DNA of 64,000 nt from Sciurus carolinensis (GCF_902686445.1 NC_062232.1:74293440-74357439), one strand, 5' to 3'; positions 1-13,993 are shown, counted from the stretch's first letter. Numbers and translations: made by a program. The notes: generated by a model from the sequence alone, not told the origin.

Positions 1-88
1 AAGCCTGACCTCTGAACATTGCTGCATTGGCAAACAAGCCTTCAACACATGAGTCTTTGGGGGACATTTAATAGCCAAACCATAACAA
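1..88 (-). mobile_element. ERVL-MaLR LTR fragment, cut by the window edge
   Basis: The text 'tgctgcattggcaaacaagc', 'caacacatgagtctttgggg' and 'ccaaaccataacaaa' matches the reverse complement of the 5' part of a MaLR-type LTR. The rest of the element lies left of the window. Confidence 0.6.
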
Positions 89-591
89 ATACATTTAGAA
101 ATTGAAGGCTACATATCTCTTAAGTGAATTATTCAAGTAAAATACAGATGTGTTTGAGTACATGAAGTAAAATTAGAGAGGGTTAGAATATCCATAAATA
201 AGCTTCTATAGGTCAGAACCCTACAGTCCATCTCCTTATCTCGTGAAATGGAAAGTATATGTAGAAGTCTGAAAGATACAATTTTGTGCTAAACTCTTAA
301 TAAATATGCCACCTCCTGCTTAATACTTCTGATTTTTAATTTCTTCAATGGAAATATGTGAATGATGACATTATTACACAGGCAAAATTGGGAAGAATAA
401 GCACTAATTATAGAGTAGATATATCAGCATTAAATGTTTTGGGAGATGCTTTAAAACATTAGACTACCTCTATAAATGTGAGGCTTATCACCTTAATTTA
501 TAAATTGTGTAGCAGACTGGATATCTCTAAAGCAATAAGACTTTGTTCTGTGATGGACGTTTTATAATCTGTGATATCCAAAATGATAACC

Positions 592-722
592 TTATGCACG
601 TGTGGCTACTGATACTTGAAATTTGGTGGTGCTACTAAGGAATTGAATTTTTAATTTAATTTTGTTTAAATTTCAATAGCCACAAGTAGTTACTGGTTAG
701 CATGTTGAACAACACAGCCTAA
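592..722 (-). mobile_element. Ancient non-autonomous DNA transposon remnant (hAT-like)
   Basis: The segment 'tgtggctactgatacttgaa' with 'tagccacaagtagttactgg' and 'catgttgaacaacacagcc' resembles the MER-type element whose ends read ctgtccaatagaac / gttggacagcacag. A copy in the other orientation lies at 22728-22945. The exact family name is not certain from memory. Confidence 0.45.
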
Positions 723-2383
723 ACAAAAATAGTTTCTTTTGAAATTATAACTAGTAGGTAAAATCAAAATTGGACCTTAGCAAATTGAAATCAACTATTA
801 GCAATAGGGTCTCTCCACCTGATATCATGACAAACGTGTTCTTAAAATGCATTGTTCATGCAAGGAATAATTTTGTTATTTCTCCCTCAGGAGAGATTAG
901 TGAACTTTCAAGAAAATTCTGATTATTTTCGAAAGCTACTAAATAAATTCAAATATTACAAGTCAACCTGCTGATGTAATTTCAGCTTTATTAAAAGTGT
1001 TTTTATTTGGCTTACTTTGTCAACAAATGACAAGAAGACAGGCTCAGTAGAGGTTTTTAAGATAAATAGAAATAGGAATACTCTAAAGTTTCTTTCTGCT
1101 TTAGAAGAAGTGATAAGCCTAAAGTAATTATATGATATACCAAAAACACTGGGGCATCTCCATGGCCTTACAGACAAATACTGTACTGAGTACTTGTTAA
1201 AAATAATGAGAATGGAACACAAAGCATAGCCCCAGGTGTGCAGAGGGCCATGACATGGGTTACATTCACAGAATGCACTTTGACTTGCAAAAAGGCCCTA
1301 TCATGAAAGTGGCATGTATGCTGGGGAAAGGAGAGTTAAAAAAAAAGAAAAGAAAAGAAAAAGAAATATGTTTTGATTCATCTGTAAACTTTAGTAAATT
1401 TTACAATTTGAAAGTAAGTAGGCCAACCATAAAAATTTCTTTTAAAAGACCCTCTGTCTTCAAAAATAGGATGAGAATTTAATTAATATTAATTTGCTCT
1501 ACTTTTGTTGGATAGACAAGAATAGCAAAATCACAGTTTATCCTAACTAGGGTAATATAAAATGTATATGAAAAGTTCAAATAGCAAAGGGAGAGAAAGG
1601 GAAAATGCAGAGAAATATTCTAGGAAAAATTAGGTCAATTCATAGATATAAAAGGGTTCTGCTATTGACAATTTTATATTAACTTACTGAAATTAAAATT
1701 AGTGGTGGAAAAGATTTATTAAAAATAAAAATGTACATAATGTAGCATAAAAACTTAAAACAGATAATTTCTAAAATTTTAATTAATATATAAATATTTT
1801 AATAGTATATATTTTGTTAATTTGGGTATGCCTTATCATAAACAGGAAAAGTATTATTATTCCACATTTAAAATAATTGGAAAATGTGTTTCAGAGTATT
1901 AATATGTTTTGCCTATGATCATAAGATATGTAAATGAAACCAGAATACAGTTGCTGGCTCCTATATTTGATTAACAGACAGATAGCCCTGAGAGAGGGAT
2001 CATAGCCAATTCATGATACAAGAGAAAGAGAGTGAAAGAATTAAAAGATAATAGAAAGTACACAATGAAAGAATGAAGTTAATACTAATTGATTCTATTT
2101 GATAAGAAGAAAAATAAATTAAAATAAAATTTGTTTGATCTTCGTAAGGTTAATTTTGACTTTTAAAGGATATCATGTTATTTTATAAAGAAAAAAGTCA
2201 TCTCTAAGAATTCTTGATTTTGTAGTTTTTAAATAAATTCAGTTCTGATGTATCCTTTTCAAAGATTTCAAGTACAGTCATGCTGCAATTAGATGAGAAT
2301 TACCATGATAATTTGATGTAATTTCCCCTAAATTTGGACTCTGGTAAATATTGATATCTACATAAATATCACTAAGTATTCCC

Positions 2384-2475
2384 ATATATATGTATATATA
2401 TATATATATACAGACACACATAAGTGTATATGCAAATGCATTTGAGTGTATGCACAGTAAGTGTGCACATACTTA
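2384..2475. repeat. TA microsatellite with CA/TG-like flank
   Basis: About fourteen TA units (tatatgtatatatatatata) are followed by cagacacacataagtgtatatgc-type alternating purine/pyrimidine sequence. Confidence 0.8.
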
Positions 2476-5011
2476 TACACATATTCATAGTACACCATAA
2501 TATTAGTATTTCAAGGAGCTGTCATTCAGGAATAGGAAATTACAGTACCTTTGTCTCTATTTGATTTTAATTTTTATTATTCCAATGCCTTGTTATTTTA
2601 AAGGCTACTTTTCATATTCTAGGTTTTATTGACATGAAGCCAACATTTTCACTAAAATAAATGTACTTAAAGCACCCAATCTGACTCAAGATATGTGTAT
2701 AAACCACAGAGACCTACTTATCCCTGTGGTTGGAACTCAGGGGAAATTAGTTTGTGTAATGATGTTATATACATCTTCATTTTCTGCTTGAGATTTCCAT
2801 CTTCCTTGGCAGGTATCAGAAGTAAAATTCCTACACTGGCTCAGTGACAGTGTGCACTCCTTTGAGAGAGGTATGAGAATGTTTCAAAGACTGACATATT
2901 GTGCTGACAGAGCATGAAGATCAACTTGTTTTCCCCAGATTAGTGATCCCACTCAAATCCCTAATCTGTTTCTGCAATCCTATAAACAAGCCTCATCTTT
3001 AACATTAACCTCAGAAAATAACTTAATCTGGCATAGTCCTTTTACCTAGTCAAGACCTTCAGGCCATTTTTTCTATTTTAATTAAAATTCTTTCTCATTA
3101 TACAAAAGTCAGACTTGGACTTAAAAAACTAAAGTTAGAGTTAGATTTGTTTTGAAATCTGGGGTTAGAAAATTAAATTGTGAAAATTTTCTTCTATCAT
3201 TAGATTTACTAATATTGATTCAAATTGCTGAGAATGTGGCATCAAATGATATATCATGGAGATAAACAGCAAAAGAACTTTATTATTCTGAGAGAATGAT
3301 AAATTTTAACCATAGTTCAAAATGGTGTGTACCATCAGAAAGGAGCAAAGATTCATTAATGCTATTATGGGCAAATGTATAACAATGTCCATGACTGTGT
3401 TAGATTGCTTACTTGACTCCAAGGAACTCAGAAGAGTTTGAGTACAATTATTTCCTCATTTTTTCCAACTATAAAGTGAAGTTTCACTTAGAAGTTCACG
3501 CTTTCAGCTTTAAGATTACTTGATTTGATATTCTCTGAACTCTGTGATGTGCAGATTAACATTTTTGATCTATGCTGAAAAGCAAAAAAGAGGACAATCA
3601 AATGCTAATGACTATTAGGTCCCTGAAAGCTGAGGTTATCAAAGTGTACCTCCAGTGGGGAGAACCAACAGCATAATATTCATTCTTTTCATGAATGAAT
3701 CTTTATTAATGCTGTCAGGTCTTATTAAAAGGAGAGCATAACACTAATAGGATTAAGTAACTTTTGACTTCATTAGTATTATCAGAGACCTTGTTAGTAT
3801 GCATAGTTCACTAATGCCTTATATTAAATATTCCTGTTATTAATCATCCCACATGAAATAATATGTGCTGAATGCTTTATATTGCTCAATTCTAGAGTAT
3901 CAGTTTATAAGTTTGTAAGTTTGTAAATCAAAACTCTCAAGAACAAATGTATTTCCACATCAGACTTTTTTTTATATTGTTCCCCTTACCATAATATTAC
4001 CAACAAACTATAAAAAGCACTGCTAAATTTTGTTATTATTAGGTGCAGACTCACTCGTCCATTATTCCACTGCTTATAAGTCTAAATAATAATCTTTTCA
4101 TGGCTTACTTTTATGCCTGCCAAAGGTAATAACTTAAAAACTAAGATAAAATATATTTAAACAAGATAAAATTAATTGATATAGAACTCTTTAATTATAA
4201 CATTGCATTTGGTTACTCAGATCTAGCAGTTTTTCATGATTCTGGTTGATGCTAATAATCTAAGATAATTAATGTCCAATGTGTATGATTTGCTTGGCAT
4301 AAATTGTTCTTTTTCTGTCTATGCAATTTTCTATTGACAACAATGATGAGAGTATCTTATCAGGTGCTATGGAAACACCCTCTTAGAGAACTGAAATATG
4401 ATCTTTCAATCTCAGATTTTAAAAAATGATAGATGGGTAAAGTTTTTATGTCAGAGGTGATAATACCTTTAATCTCAAGTGATGTTCAAAACACCACAAT
4501 ATTCTTAACTGTTTAAAAAATGTTCTTTACTAAGTGATTTTTTTCTTGCAGAAATTATATATTCACTAATCTCATTCTACAAATACATTACAAAGTGTTT
4601 TGTCCATAAAATGCTACATATTCATTCATTACTAGAGAACTAACTACATCAAAACAGAATGCACACAAACACACATACACACAGACGCATATTCTACCAA
4701 TTAAAATGTTGCAGTATAGCTGTTCATACATTTTTCATTTGATGTGAAATGTAGGAGATAATTCTAGATAGAAAATCTTTAGAAACTTGTTGCTTAGTTT
4801 CTAATACATTGGAAGAATGTTTAGTGCTATTATATTTTAATTATTACATGCATATATCTTTACATACACAGGTAAAGAAAAGTAGTACGAGCTTATGTAA
4901 CAGGAAAAGAACTATTAGAAAAGTGTGAACTTTGCTTTTTTAACTTAAGTATTATGAAGTACTTCAGTGCTTCAGATTATCTTACTAAATTTAAGCTTGT
5001 TTTTTTCTCAC

Positions 5012-5172
5012 TAGGTAATGAACCCAGGGATTCTTAAACCCTGACCCATACATTTTTTAAATTTTTACTGAAGGCCTCACTGAGTTGCTGAGGCTGATCT
5101 TGAACTTTCAATCATCCTGTCTCAACCCCCCAAAGTCACTGGGATTATAGGTGTGCATCACCATGCCCCAGT
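5012..5172 (-). mobile_element. B1-dID composite SINE, antisense
   Basis: Reading the minus strand, a 7SL-derived B1-type head (ggtgcacacctataatccca) with gagg...tgagactgtttc-like sequence is joined to a degraded ID part (gaacccaggg region at 5020). The order of parts is that of the sciurid B1-dID SINE. The copy is diverged and the ID half poorly kept. Confidence 0.7.
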
Positions 5173-7340
5173 AGTTTGTCCCTAAATCTCTTTTAATCCA
5201 GGATCTTGCGTAGAAAGTTTGATGAATATTTCTCACCCATTTGCTTATTTTATATATAGAAGTAGATTATTATAATTTTTCCAAAAGAATGAAGTAAAAT
5301 TATAAAGAATAGAAAGCTGTTCTATTAAATTTTGTCTTAGTTGTAATGGGAACTGACTACTAGCTAACATTTTAGATTCCCATCGTCAACATTTAACAAA
5401 AATCTAATGAGTGCCTAACACACAAAGTCTTAAGGGATAAAAATACGTTTGAAAAATAGTCACTCTCCCTAAGGAACTTAAAGATAGGTATTATTGTGAA
5501 TAGGTTTTTACACCAATGATAGTAAGCAGGAAAAAAAAACATTTATTATATTAAAAGAACATTTTTATCTTGAATTATTAATGCAGCCATTAAGAACAAG
5601 GGATTATTTTAAGTCTTTATATTCACAGAAAAGTCTACTTTTAGGAGATGCTCGCCAAGAATGTTCCAGTAATTTATGGCGTTTTATTTAGTTACAGAGT
5701 CTGCAGTTATGGCAATGATATTTTTGCCAACATTTATCTGCAAAATCTCTTTTAGACCTGTCTTATGGCAACAGTAATTCCTGAGTTAGTGGTGGTAATT
5801 ACATGAGTCTCTATTATCTTATTTCTCAAACTTGGTATGTTTGTTTCCAGTTTCCCTCCTATATAATGAAGAAAATAAAAATTATTATTAATAAGCATAA
5901 AATTGATGAAATAAGTAAAATCCATAAAATTTCCTAAGTGCCTTGAAGAAAAGTGTTCTATAAGCAATACTTATTTTTTTTACTGTATAACTTAGAATTA
6001 TAGTCTTCCCCAATTTTTCTAAGACCTGATGGTTTCTACTCTTTAAAAAAGCTCACTTTATAACCTAAACTTAGTATTTGATACATATTTTATGATGTGT
6101 ACAGAGAAGAATATGACTGCATTTATTCTATTTCTCAATCAATGCCACTGGCTCCACATTTACTTCTGGACCTAGTTCAACTCAAAAAATGTCTTCCATT
6201 TACCTTCTTTAGCTTATGTCTTGAATCAAATGTCTCCTTCTCTTCATTTTTCTCTGCTTCCTCCTGGTCCTCCATATGACTGTGATACTGCTAATATGAG
6301 TACTTTCTCATATACTGCTTCTACCATCTGGAATTGCTTTATTTACATCTCATTCATATGCCATTTTTTTTAAAAAAATCAAATTTCATCTCTTGTCTTT
6401 TCTTTTTTCATGCTGAGAACTTTTGTGTTTTTCATTCCTTTTCTATCATGATTGTCTTTTTGCAGTGGATTTTGTAGAAAAGTGTTCAAATATCATATTT
6501 ATCATTAATCATGTTAAATTAAATAAGTTTTATATATCATTTTCAAGCAGGAGATTGCTTGAATAAGTCTTTCATATATATTAGTATTTCTTCCTGGTCT
6601 ATGAGAGAGCCAAGATAGCCTCTGAAGACAAGCATTTGCTTAGAAGCATCCATTTAAAATGGTTTGGCCAGGGAAACATAAAAGAATAAATAACCTGAAT
6701 CCTAAGGACGATTTAACAAGGAAGTATTTGCTGTCAGTAATGAAAATAATAAAGTAAATGGTTAACAGAACAAAATGGTTCTCTACATAATCCAGGGATG
6801 CATAAATTCTAAAAACTATTTGATGGATTATAAATAAGTTAATAAGTATAGAATTTCATAGATTTTGAATCGTACATAATGCTTTATTTAAGTCACTGAA
6901 TGATTATATTAATTAATATGAGAGTTCACCTAGATATCAAAAAGCTGGAAATTAAAATCATGTTTAGTTATAAACTAATGAATATTCAATTAACTCCCAG
7001 AAATTTAAATATCTTCAATAAATAAATAAATATAAAATGAGGACTCATTATGATAGTTGAATACACAATAAGATTATAAGATCCCTATGTAGATTATTTC
7101 ACTCTCTATTAAGAGATCTCACACTGCTTTTTTTTCTGAGTATTTACATATTTAACAGATTTTGTGTTTTCAGAGGCATTTAAATCTTTTAATTTTATCA
7201 TGAGGAATTTTATTCTTAAGTTATCCACCACAGCCATGTCCCCATCAAACATATTGTTTATCCAGATAGCAAATCCTGTATGGAACTCCCTATGTAAAAA
7301 AAGTAACAACTACCAAAACCACAGTAATGATATGAGATTT
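5173..7340. other. Intronic sequence without a recognised gene
   Basis: Unique-looking AT-rich sequence. Overlapping short open frames on both strands near 7109-7352 partly run into the neighbouring SINE. No repeat family was recognised. Confidence 0.5.
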
Positions 7341-7519
7341 TATTTTTTTTAACTGGGGATTGAACTCAGGGGAGCTTTACCACTGAGAGCTACAGTTATA
7401 TCCCCAGTCTTTTGAGACAGAGTCTGGCTAAATTCCTGAGCCTGTCCTCGACTTTGTGATCTTCCTGTTTTAGCCACCCAAGTCTCCAAAATTACAGGTG
7501 CAACACCATGCCCAGTGGG
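7341..7519 (-). mobile_element. B1-dID composite SINE, antisense
   Basis: On the plus strand it reads poly-T, 'aactggggattgaactcagg', 'ccactgagagctacagttat', then 'gagacagagtctggctaaat' and 'attacaggtgcaacaccatg'. This is the reverse complement of a B1 head followed by an ID tail. Confidence 0.85.
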
Positions 7520-10500
7520 AATGTACCTTTAACTAGAAGTAATCCTGGCCTTGGAAAAGTGAAAATGTCCTCACTGGCAATAGGTTATGTGGTCCTTAGT
7601 TGGAACGTTGGCTGGCTTCTGTATGGGCTTCATCTCCAGATTTTAAGATTTTAAATATTTCTCTGAAATCTGTTTTTTCCAGAAATTCTGACATGAGTTT
7701 GCTGGTATACCAAGGTGACTGAAGTTTTACTTTAGACCTTCAAGTGATGTTTAAGATAAAATTCCTAACTGGTATAATGAAAGAATTTTTATTAAACTAA
7801 AAACTTTCATGCAGAAAACTGCTGTATGTAAAATACCCAGATCAATACAACTGAGTTTTAAATACCTTTAACTCTTGGAAATCTTATTTTAAAAATTATT
7901 TGCCTAATAGATGAGACTTCTGGAGTTGTATTTATCTATTCTAATACAATTATAGTATGGATAACTTAAGTAATTTAAAATTCTTTACTATTGTTTTGTA
8001 GATGTTTTATAATTAATAATCTAATTTACCTAGGTCTATCCTCCCATATGTCTAGACCATTAAAGTTTGAGGCAAAAATTCAACTTCTCCCACAGATAAT
8101 GTTTTAATATCCCACAAAAGAGTGACTGTCCTGATTTGGGTTGAAGAATGTAAAAATAGCATTTTACCAAATAACCTCCTGTTATTATCAAGCAACTGTG
8201 GGACTTGAAAAAGCAATTATTTTAGCATTTTTCATCTTAAGGGATAACGTTTTAATTATAAAGATGTAAGTAAACAAAAGATGTTTTTATATAATATAGA
8301 GAATTAATTATTACAAGGTATCTCCATAGTTTTCTATGCAGTTTATTGACAATTGTTTCATCTGCAGGTGCTATATTGTTTTCTTAAACTTGGATTGCTT
8401 CAAAATCTTAGTGATTATTTATTCACCCATATTTGTAGTGCCACAATGAGTTATGAACACTTTTCTTTACCAATGATAGCTTTTGTGTTTTGTGTTTACA
8501 GTGTAATATGGAGAGATTTTTATTGTTCATTTCCTCACAAATAACCAACTACATAAACTCTGTACTTTCCCACATGGTTAGCAATTGCTCTTTCATAAAA
8601 AACTGAATTTGCTCTCCTAGTTGCAGTTGTCAGTAGTTGTATAAAAAGATAACTTTATTTTGATGATTGCTTAGACAACATCTATTGTTATCTTAAATGC
8701 TACTTTTTCAAATGATTTTCAACAGGGACAGTGAACCAATGGTTTGACCTACAGAGTTCAGATCAAATTTGTAGATTAAAGAATTATTTGTGTGCATTGT
8801 ATAAATCTTTGTGTATACATTTTACCACTATTTTATCCTCATTTGATTTTGTGTTATCTACTTGAATTGCTTGAAATGAAGATGACCATGTAATTTATCC
8901 TACAACACAGGACAATTTTAAATTATAATTAAATAAAGATAATGAGAATATATAATCACATCATTTAAAAACCTAAAATTTGTAGACTAGTTCCTACTTT
9001 ACCATTTTCCATTCCATTCCTTCTTCTTCCTGAAATTCTGATTTATCTTGAGCCAGATATCTGCCATCTTCTTCATGACATCAATGTAGACAACTATTAC
9101 TTGTACAAATTCAAGCTACACTCTTGTGTTTTATTTGTCTGAACAACTCTCAGGCTGACAGCTCGGCTGGCAAAAGATTAGCTTGTGAAGAATTATATGG
9201 TAGCACACAGGCTGTCATCAAATTTATACTGGGTGAATCCTTTTCTGACCTGGCATTGTTCATATTATGTAGTATTCATTACAGAAAAACAGGCAAGAAA
9301 ATTCCATGGAAAACCAAATTTAAATGCATTAAGAATTCCTTTAGTTCTGGACATAAGATTTCTATTTCCTTCATCATTATTCAAATATATGAAGACTTTC
9401 TGTTATTTGCTTCCATGCATTGACCCACAAAAAGTAGGAGGGATTGTAATTCTGGCCAAGATTCTAAATAATGAAAGCTTTCAGAAATTAAATGTGTTAT
9501 TGAGTTTCTCTTCTACACATTCTCTCTAAATAGTCATTTGTCTGGAGGCCATTTGAGTATAGCCTGAAGAGAGGATGAGCTTCATAAAGGCTTGAACATC
9601 TTTCTAAAATAGGAATTAGGTTGTGGATAAAAGAGCTTTGAGCACTTTCTGTAGGGGAGGAATAGTGACTTTATCTGCATGGACATATTCTTCACAAATA
9701 TTCATAACAAAACAGTTCATATTTTTAAGAATAATTGATACCATCATCACATGATTAAATTTGTATTTTGTTTCCCACTGTTCGTCAGCATTACAAAGAA
9801 TAATGTCACCAATAATAGGGTAATTATTTATATGTTTTGATTTTCTTCATGGAATCCTGAATTTTTCACTCACAGATTTAGATATTGTATATTATATATC
9901 TTATATATACATTGTCTTTTGAAGTGCCTATATATTGTTCTAGTAGAACTAACCATTTTCCCAAAATAAGTTTAAACTTGATCCAAAAAAATGGTCTACA
10001 TAGATTGGCTCTTTGAAACTGATTTCTATTTTACTTGTAAAATGTATATCAATGTCATTTGTGTATTTTATATGACATTATTCATGAAAAACTGTGATTA
10101 AATGAATTACTAAACAAATTCCAAGTATGTTTATTATGGAACTTGCCTTTAATTTTTAGTAATAGGTGGCATATTTTATCATAGTCCTGAATAAAAATAA
10201 TTTATCTAGTTAATAGGATTAATAGCAATCCTATGATCCTAAATAATTCTAGTGATAATAAAAATAAATTTAAATTAAAATGTTCAATTAACTTGATAAT
10301 CTAATGGTTTAGAGTAAACATTTGATCTTAGAGTCATGATACTGTAAAAGGTAAATCACTTATTATTAGGTTCCTTAACTTTACTTTTAATTGCTTTTCT
10401 TCTACCTCTTGGTGGTTTGCCAAATCACAAGCTGGATTTTGATCAGAGAAAAAATATCTTTGTCAGAAGTTAAAATCAGCATTTACTAAATGTTTATCAG

Positions 10501-10800
10501 TTTACTACCATTGATAGGGTTTGCTATATGTTAAAATATGTAGCTCAGTGTTTTCAGACTTTTGAGAAATTGTGATTTCATTAAATTGGAGTTTGATAAT
10601 CAAAGCATAATTCCTAAGTCTTCCTGCTGAGTGCTGATTTAATGTCCATGCTTCTTTGGACATGCATGTGATTTATCATAATTTCACATAACTCATTCTT
10701 TCCTAACCATAGTCAGTGTGTTACTGTTCAGTAGTTAATAATCAAATTTGAGTGAATCATATCCCTCCAGATTGCATTTTATTTTTCTTCAAAATACATT
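7520..10800. other. Intronic sequence without a recognised gene
   Basis: No repeat or exon recognised. Two overlapping plus-strand frames at 9124-9529 (99 and 114 codons) are the longest non-repeat open frames in the upstream intron. They carry no recognisable domain and no splice signals were identified. Confidence 0.5.
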
Positions 10801-10820
10801 AAAAATCCTTCCTAGAAATT

Positions 10821-10950
10821 GGGCTGGGGTTGTGACTCATGGTAGAGCGCTTGCCTGGCATGTGTGAGACACTTTATTAGATCCTGAGCACCACATAACA
10901 AATAAATAAACAAAATAAAGGTATTCATCTACAACTAAAAAAAAATTTTA
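10821..10950 (+). mobile_element. ID SINE (sciurid tail variant) with target-site duplication
   Basis: The copy starts gggctggggttgtgactcat and has ggtagagcgcttgcctggca, a decayed B-box region and a tail of AAATAAA-type repeats plus ggtattcatctacaacta. It is flanked by direct repeats of about 20 bp (10801-10820 and 10951-10970) that differ at one base, so retroposition is directly visible. Confidence 0.9.
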
Positions 10951-11237
10951 AAAATACTTCCTAGAAATTACCTAATTCATCAAATTTATATCAAAAGCCC
11001 CAGAAAACATTATTTTAAATCCAAAATTGTTTGTAAGATTAGATAAACTTAAATCTACTTTAAATAGGTTTTCCAGTTGATGGTGTGCTGTACTCATTAG
11101 TTTAGATCCATGTTGCAGCATCTTTGTTCTTGGTTACCATTATGTATAGATTATCTTTCAAGGAGGAGCATCTTTCCTCTTCTAAAAGGGTATAACAAAG
11201 TGAATAGGTATGTTTATTTAGAATAGTATGAATTTTT

Positions 11238-11684
11238 TATTTTTAATGTTTTAATTTTTTTCTTTTTAGTTATACATGACAGTAGAATGTATTTTGACAT
11301 GTTGTACATATATGGAGTATAACTTCCCATTCTTGTGGTTGTACATGATATGGAGTTACACTGGCTATGTATTCATATATAAATATTAGAAATTTATATC
11401 TGATTCATTCTACTGTCATTCACATTCCGATCCCCTCTTCTTTCCCCTGCTTTCCCCCGGTCCAATCCAGTGAACCTCCACTCCTTCTCCAGCCACTGCC
11501 TATTTGGAGTCAGCATCCGAATATCAAAGTGAACATTTGGCCTTTGTTTTTTTGGAATTGACTTATTTCATTTAGCATGTAGTCTCCAGTTCTGTCCATT
11601 TACTGGCAAATGCCATAATTTCATTCTTCTTTATGGGCTGAGTAATATTCCTTTGTGTATATGTAACACATTTTCTTTATCCAT
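11238..11684 (-). mobile_element. L1 3' end, 5'-truncated, antisense
   Basis: The plus strand reads an A/T tail complement, 'tatacatgacagtagaatgt', a C-rich pyrimidine tract, then the complement of the ORF2 C-terminus (ctgagtaatattcctttgtg). Imperfect 18-bp direct repeats (11220-11237 and 11685-11702, two mismatches) fit a target-site duplication. Only the last part of ORF2 and the 3' UTR remain. Confidence 0.85.
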
Positions 11685-11728
11685 AGAATAGAAAGAATTT
11701 TTAAAGGGTATTTCAAAATGAATTTTCT

Positions 11729-11962
11729 TTTTTTTTTTATTTATTTTTTTTTATTTTTTTTACGTTTACATAGGGTAATGATGTTTATTTTATTTTTCCC
11801 CTCCCCCCACCCCTCCCACCCCTCTTTTCCCTCTACACAGTCCTTCTTTCCTTCATTCTTTCCGCTCTCCTTAGCCTAACTCTAAACCTAACCCTAAACC
11901 TAATGCTAGCCCCTCCCACCCCCCATTATATGTCCTCATCCGCTTATCAGCGAGATCACAGA
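11729..11962 (-). mobile_element. L1 3' UTR fragment, antisense, with telomere-like repeat
   Basis: A T-rich tail, 'tttacatagggtaatgatgt', a CCCCTCCC-rich pyrimidine tract and 'cgcttatcagcgagatcaca' match the 3' UTR of the L1 copy at 14930. No ORF2 part is present, so it is strongly 5'-truncated. A telomere-like CCTAA array sits inside at about 11874-11910. Confidence 0.8.
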
Positions 11963-13811
11963 ACTTAGTCCAACAGATACTGATAAAGAGACTTAACAAT
12001 TTATATTGGTATAGCTATGTTCCCTTTGAATATTTTTTGGTGGTTTTTCATACATTTCTTTGCACAATTTTTTTTGCAACTATTGACTATTTACCAATGC
12101 TGTAAGAACATACAGAGATTGTGGATACTTACAATCTTAGTTTCAGCTTTCATTCCCATAGAAAAAGTCTATATATTATACTGTGGCATGTAAGACCTTT
12201 ACATCAATTTTTAGTTAGGATTAAAAGTTATTTTTAATTAGTTTTTGTCACATTGTTCAATTTTCATTCTATAATCATGGTAACATGTTAATACTACAAA
12301 ATGTTTTTTGAACTTTATAATTTGAAACTACATTTTGGAGAACAGTTATTTAAAATTCTATCAAAATGCCTGACTTTTAAAATAGAATGTTTGCTTTCCT
12401 ATTATAATAAAATATGTACTTTTCTTTGTTTACTTCCCTTATAAAAGCACACCTTTAACTGTAGAGATTGAAAATGGGTTTGCCTATTTGACCATGAATT
12501 AATAATCTTTATTCAAATCTTTATTATGTAAAAGAATAAAGCCCCCTAAAGACTCAATAGAAGAGTATTAAATTAAAAAAAAAATTCTCTCAACTTTATA
12601 CTAGTCATCATTTATTTCATATTCCTTAACTGTCAAGAATTGTCACATCTTTTAACATTTATGACAGCTCTTTAGTAGAAGAAAGGAGAGACATTGTTAT
12701 AATAGGTAAAGGATGAGCTACATCAGCTTCCTGAGATTTCAAAATGGTGTTAAATCTGTTGTCATGCTACTGTTTTTCCTGTATTGTCCACTGAATAATC
12801 TATTATTTCCCCAGCATTAATTAAGATATGTAAAGACTGTAAAAGCTTTTCCATGTTTTGTCACAAACATATGTATGTTCATTATACATTTTGTATCACT
12901 AAGCAATGCATGCAATTTTAAAAATCTTATGAGAATATTGTGAAAACTATCCATAACCATTGTAATTATTCCATGAAATATTTTCATGGATAAAATTCAT
13001 TCATCACTTTCACTTAAGAAATAATAACAGTATAGATTTAACTTTACAAAATATCAAATAAAGAGTTGGACATTTATTCATATCAGATATATAGGATAAT
13101 GTCTTATATATATACATATTCTTTCCCATATTTTCAGTTCATTTTTGTCATCTTTGGTTTTAGATCTGATTGAATAAGAACCTGTCTTGGAAACTGAATG
13201 AAAGTTTGATTTTAAAACTTCAGTTGATTACCAAAGGTCAACTGATTAAATAAAAAATTCTCCTGTTCTACACTCAGGTGGTCTGATCATTAGGTTAGCG
13301 GGACTCACTTAAGTTCAAATATTTTACTTTGCATGTGCATATATATTTTGTCATTTTTATTTTTAAGCTATTTTGTAATATCTTGAAACTTAACTGGTAC
13401 CTCCTTTGGTCACAAATAGAAACCAGTTTGCTGCTCTTCTGCCATAGCATACACATAATCTAAATCAAATGCTTCTCCTTCTCAAAACACTTAATCCATT
13501 TACATTAAAAGTAAGTATTACTTGCTCATGACTTCAGAATTTTTAAATGTTTTATTGACCACAAGATAAAAAAGGCTAAGCAAAAGTAAATTTAGTTTTA
13601 GTCTGCACAGTGCCCTAAAAAACTGATGTTTGTGCAAGTTATTCTTATGTATAAACGTTATTAGTTTCTCTCCATTAGCATTTCTAAGGGTCTTTTCTGG
13701 TTATCTGGAGGACTTTAAGTATATAATTCTAGTTATAATGCATAGTAAAATTTGTAGTCAGATACAATGTAGACTTTTCCTTCCAGGGTTACAATTTTCT
13801 TTGTATTTCTC
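11963..13811. other. Intronic sequence without a recognised gene
   Basis: AT-rich, no recognised repeat family and no frame worth calling. Confidence 0.5.
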
Positions 13812-13993
13812 CAGGGTTTCTCAACCTTGACATTACCGACTTTTGTGGGTAGGTAACTTTCTTGTGAGGTGGGATAGGGTCTGTCTTGTGCCCCATCAAC
13901 TAGATCCCAGTAGTACAGTTTTGCCCAATTATTACAACCAAATAAGTCTGCAGAATTTGCCAAATAATAATTTTCCCATAAGGAACCATTGCT
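13812..13993 (-). mobile_element. MER20 DNA transposon (hAT-Charlie), diverged
   Basis: It begins cagggtttctcaaccttgac, has 'ccatcaactagatcccagta' and 'attacaaccaaataagtctg' in the middle, and ends ataaggaaccattgc. These are the landmarks of MER20 in reverse orientation. The overlapping frames at 13630-14148 on both strands are transposon or chance sequence. Confidence 0.75.

Larger units (their letters stand above)
89..5011. other. Intronic sequence without a recognised gene
   Basis: AT-rich intron. Besides the hAT-like relic at 592 it holds a TA/CA microsatellite at 2384-2475 and short CA-rich stretches near 4665. Open frames of 75-88 codons near 956-1482 have no recognisable domain and look like chance frames. 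Confidence 0.6.

Noticed and set aside
3630..3690. Possible MER5-type fragment (ttatcaaagtgtacctccag)
   Set aside because: Too short and diverged to call with confidence.
9124..9529. Two overlapping frames of 99 and 114 codons
   Set aside because: Different frames of the same sequence with no domain; no exon boundary signals identified.
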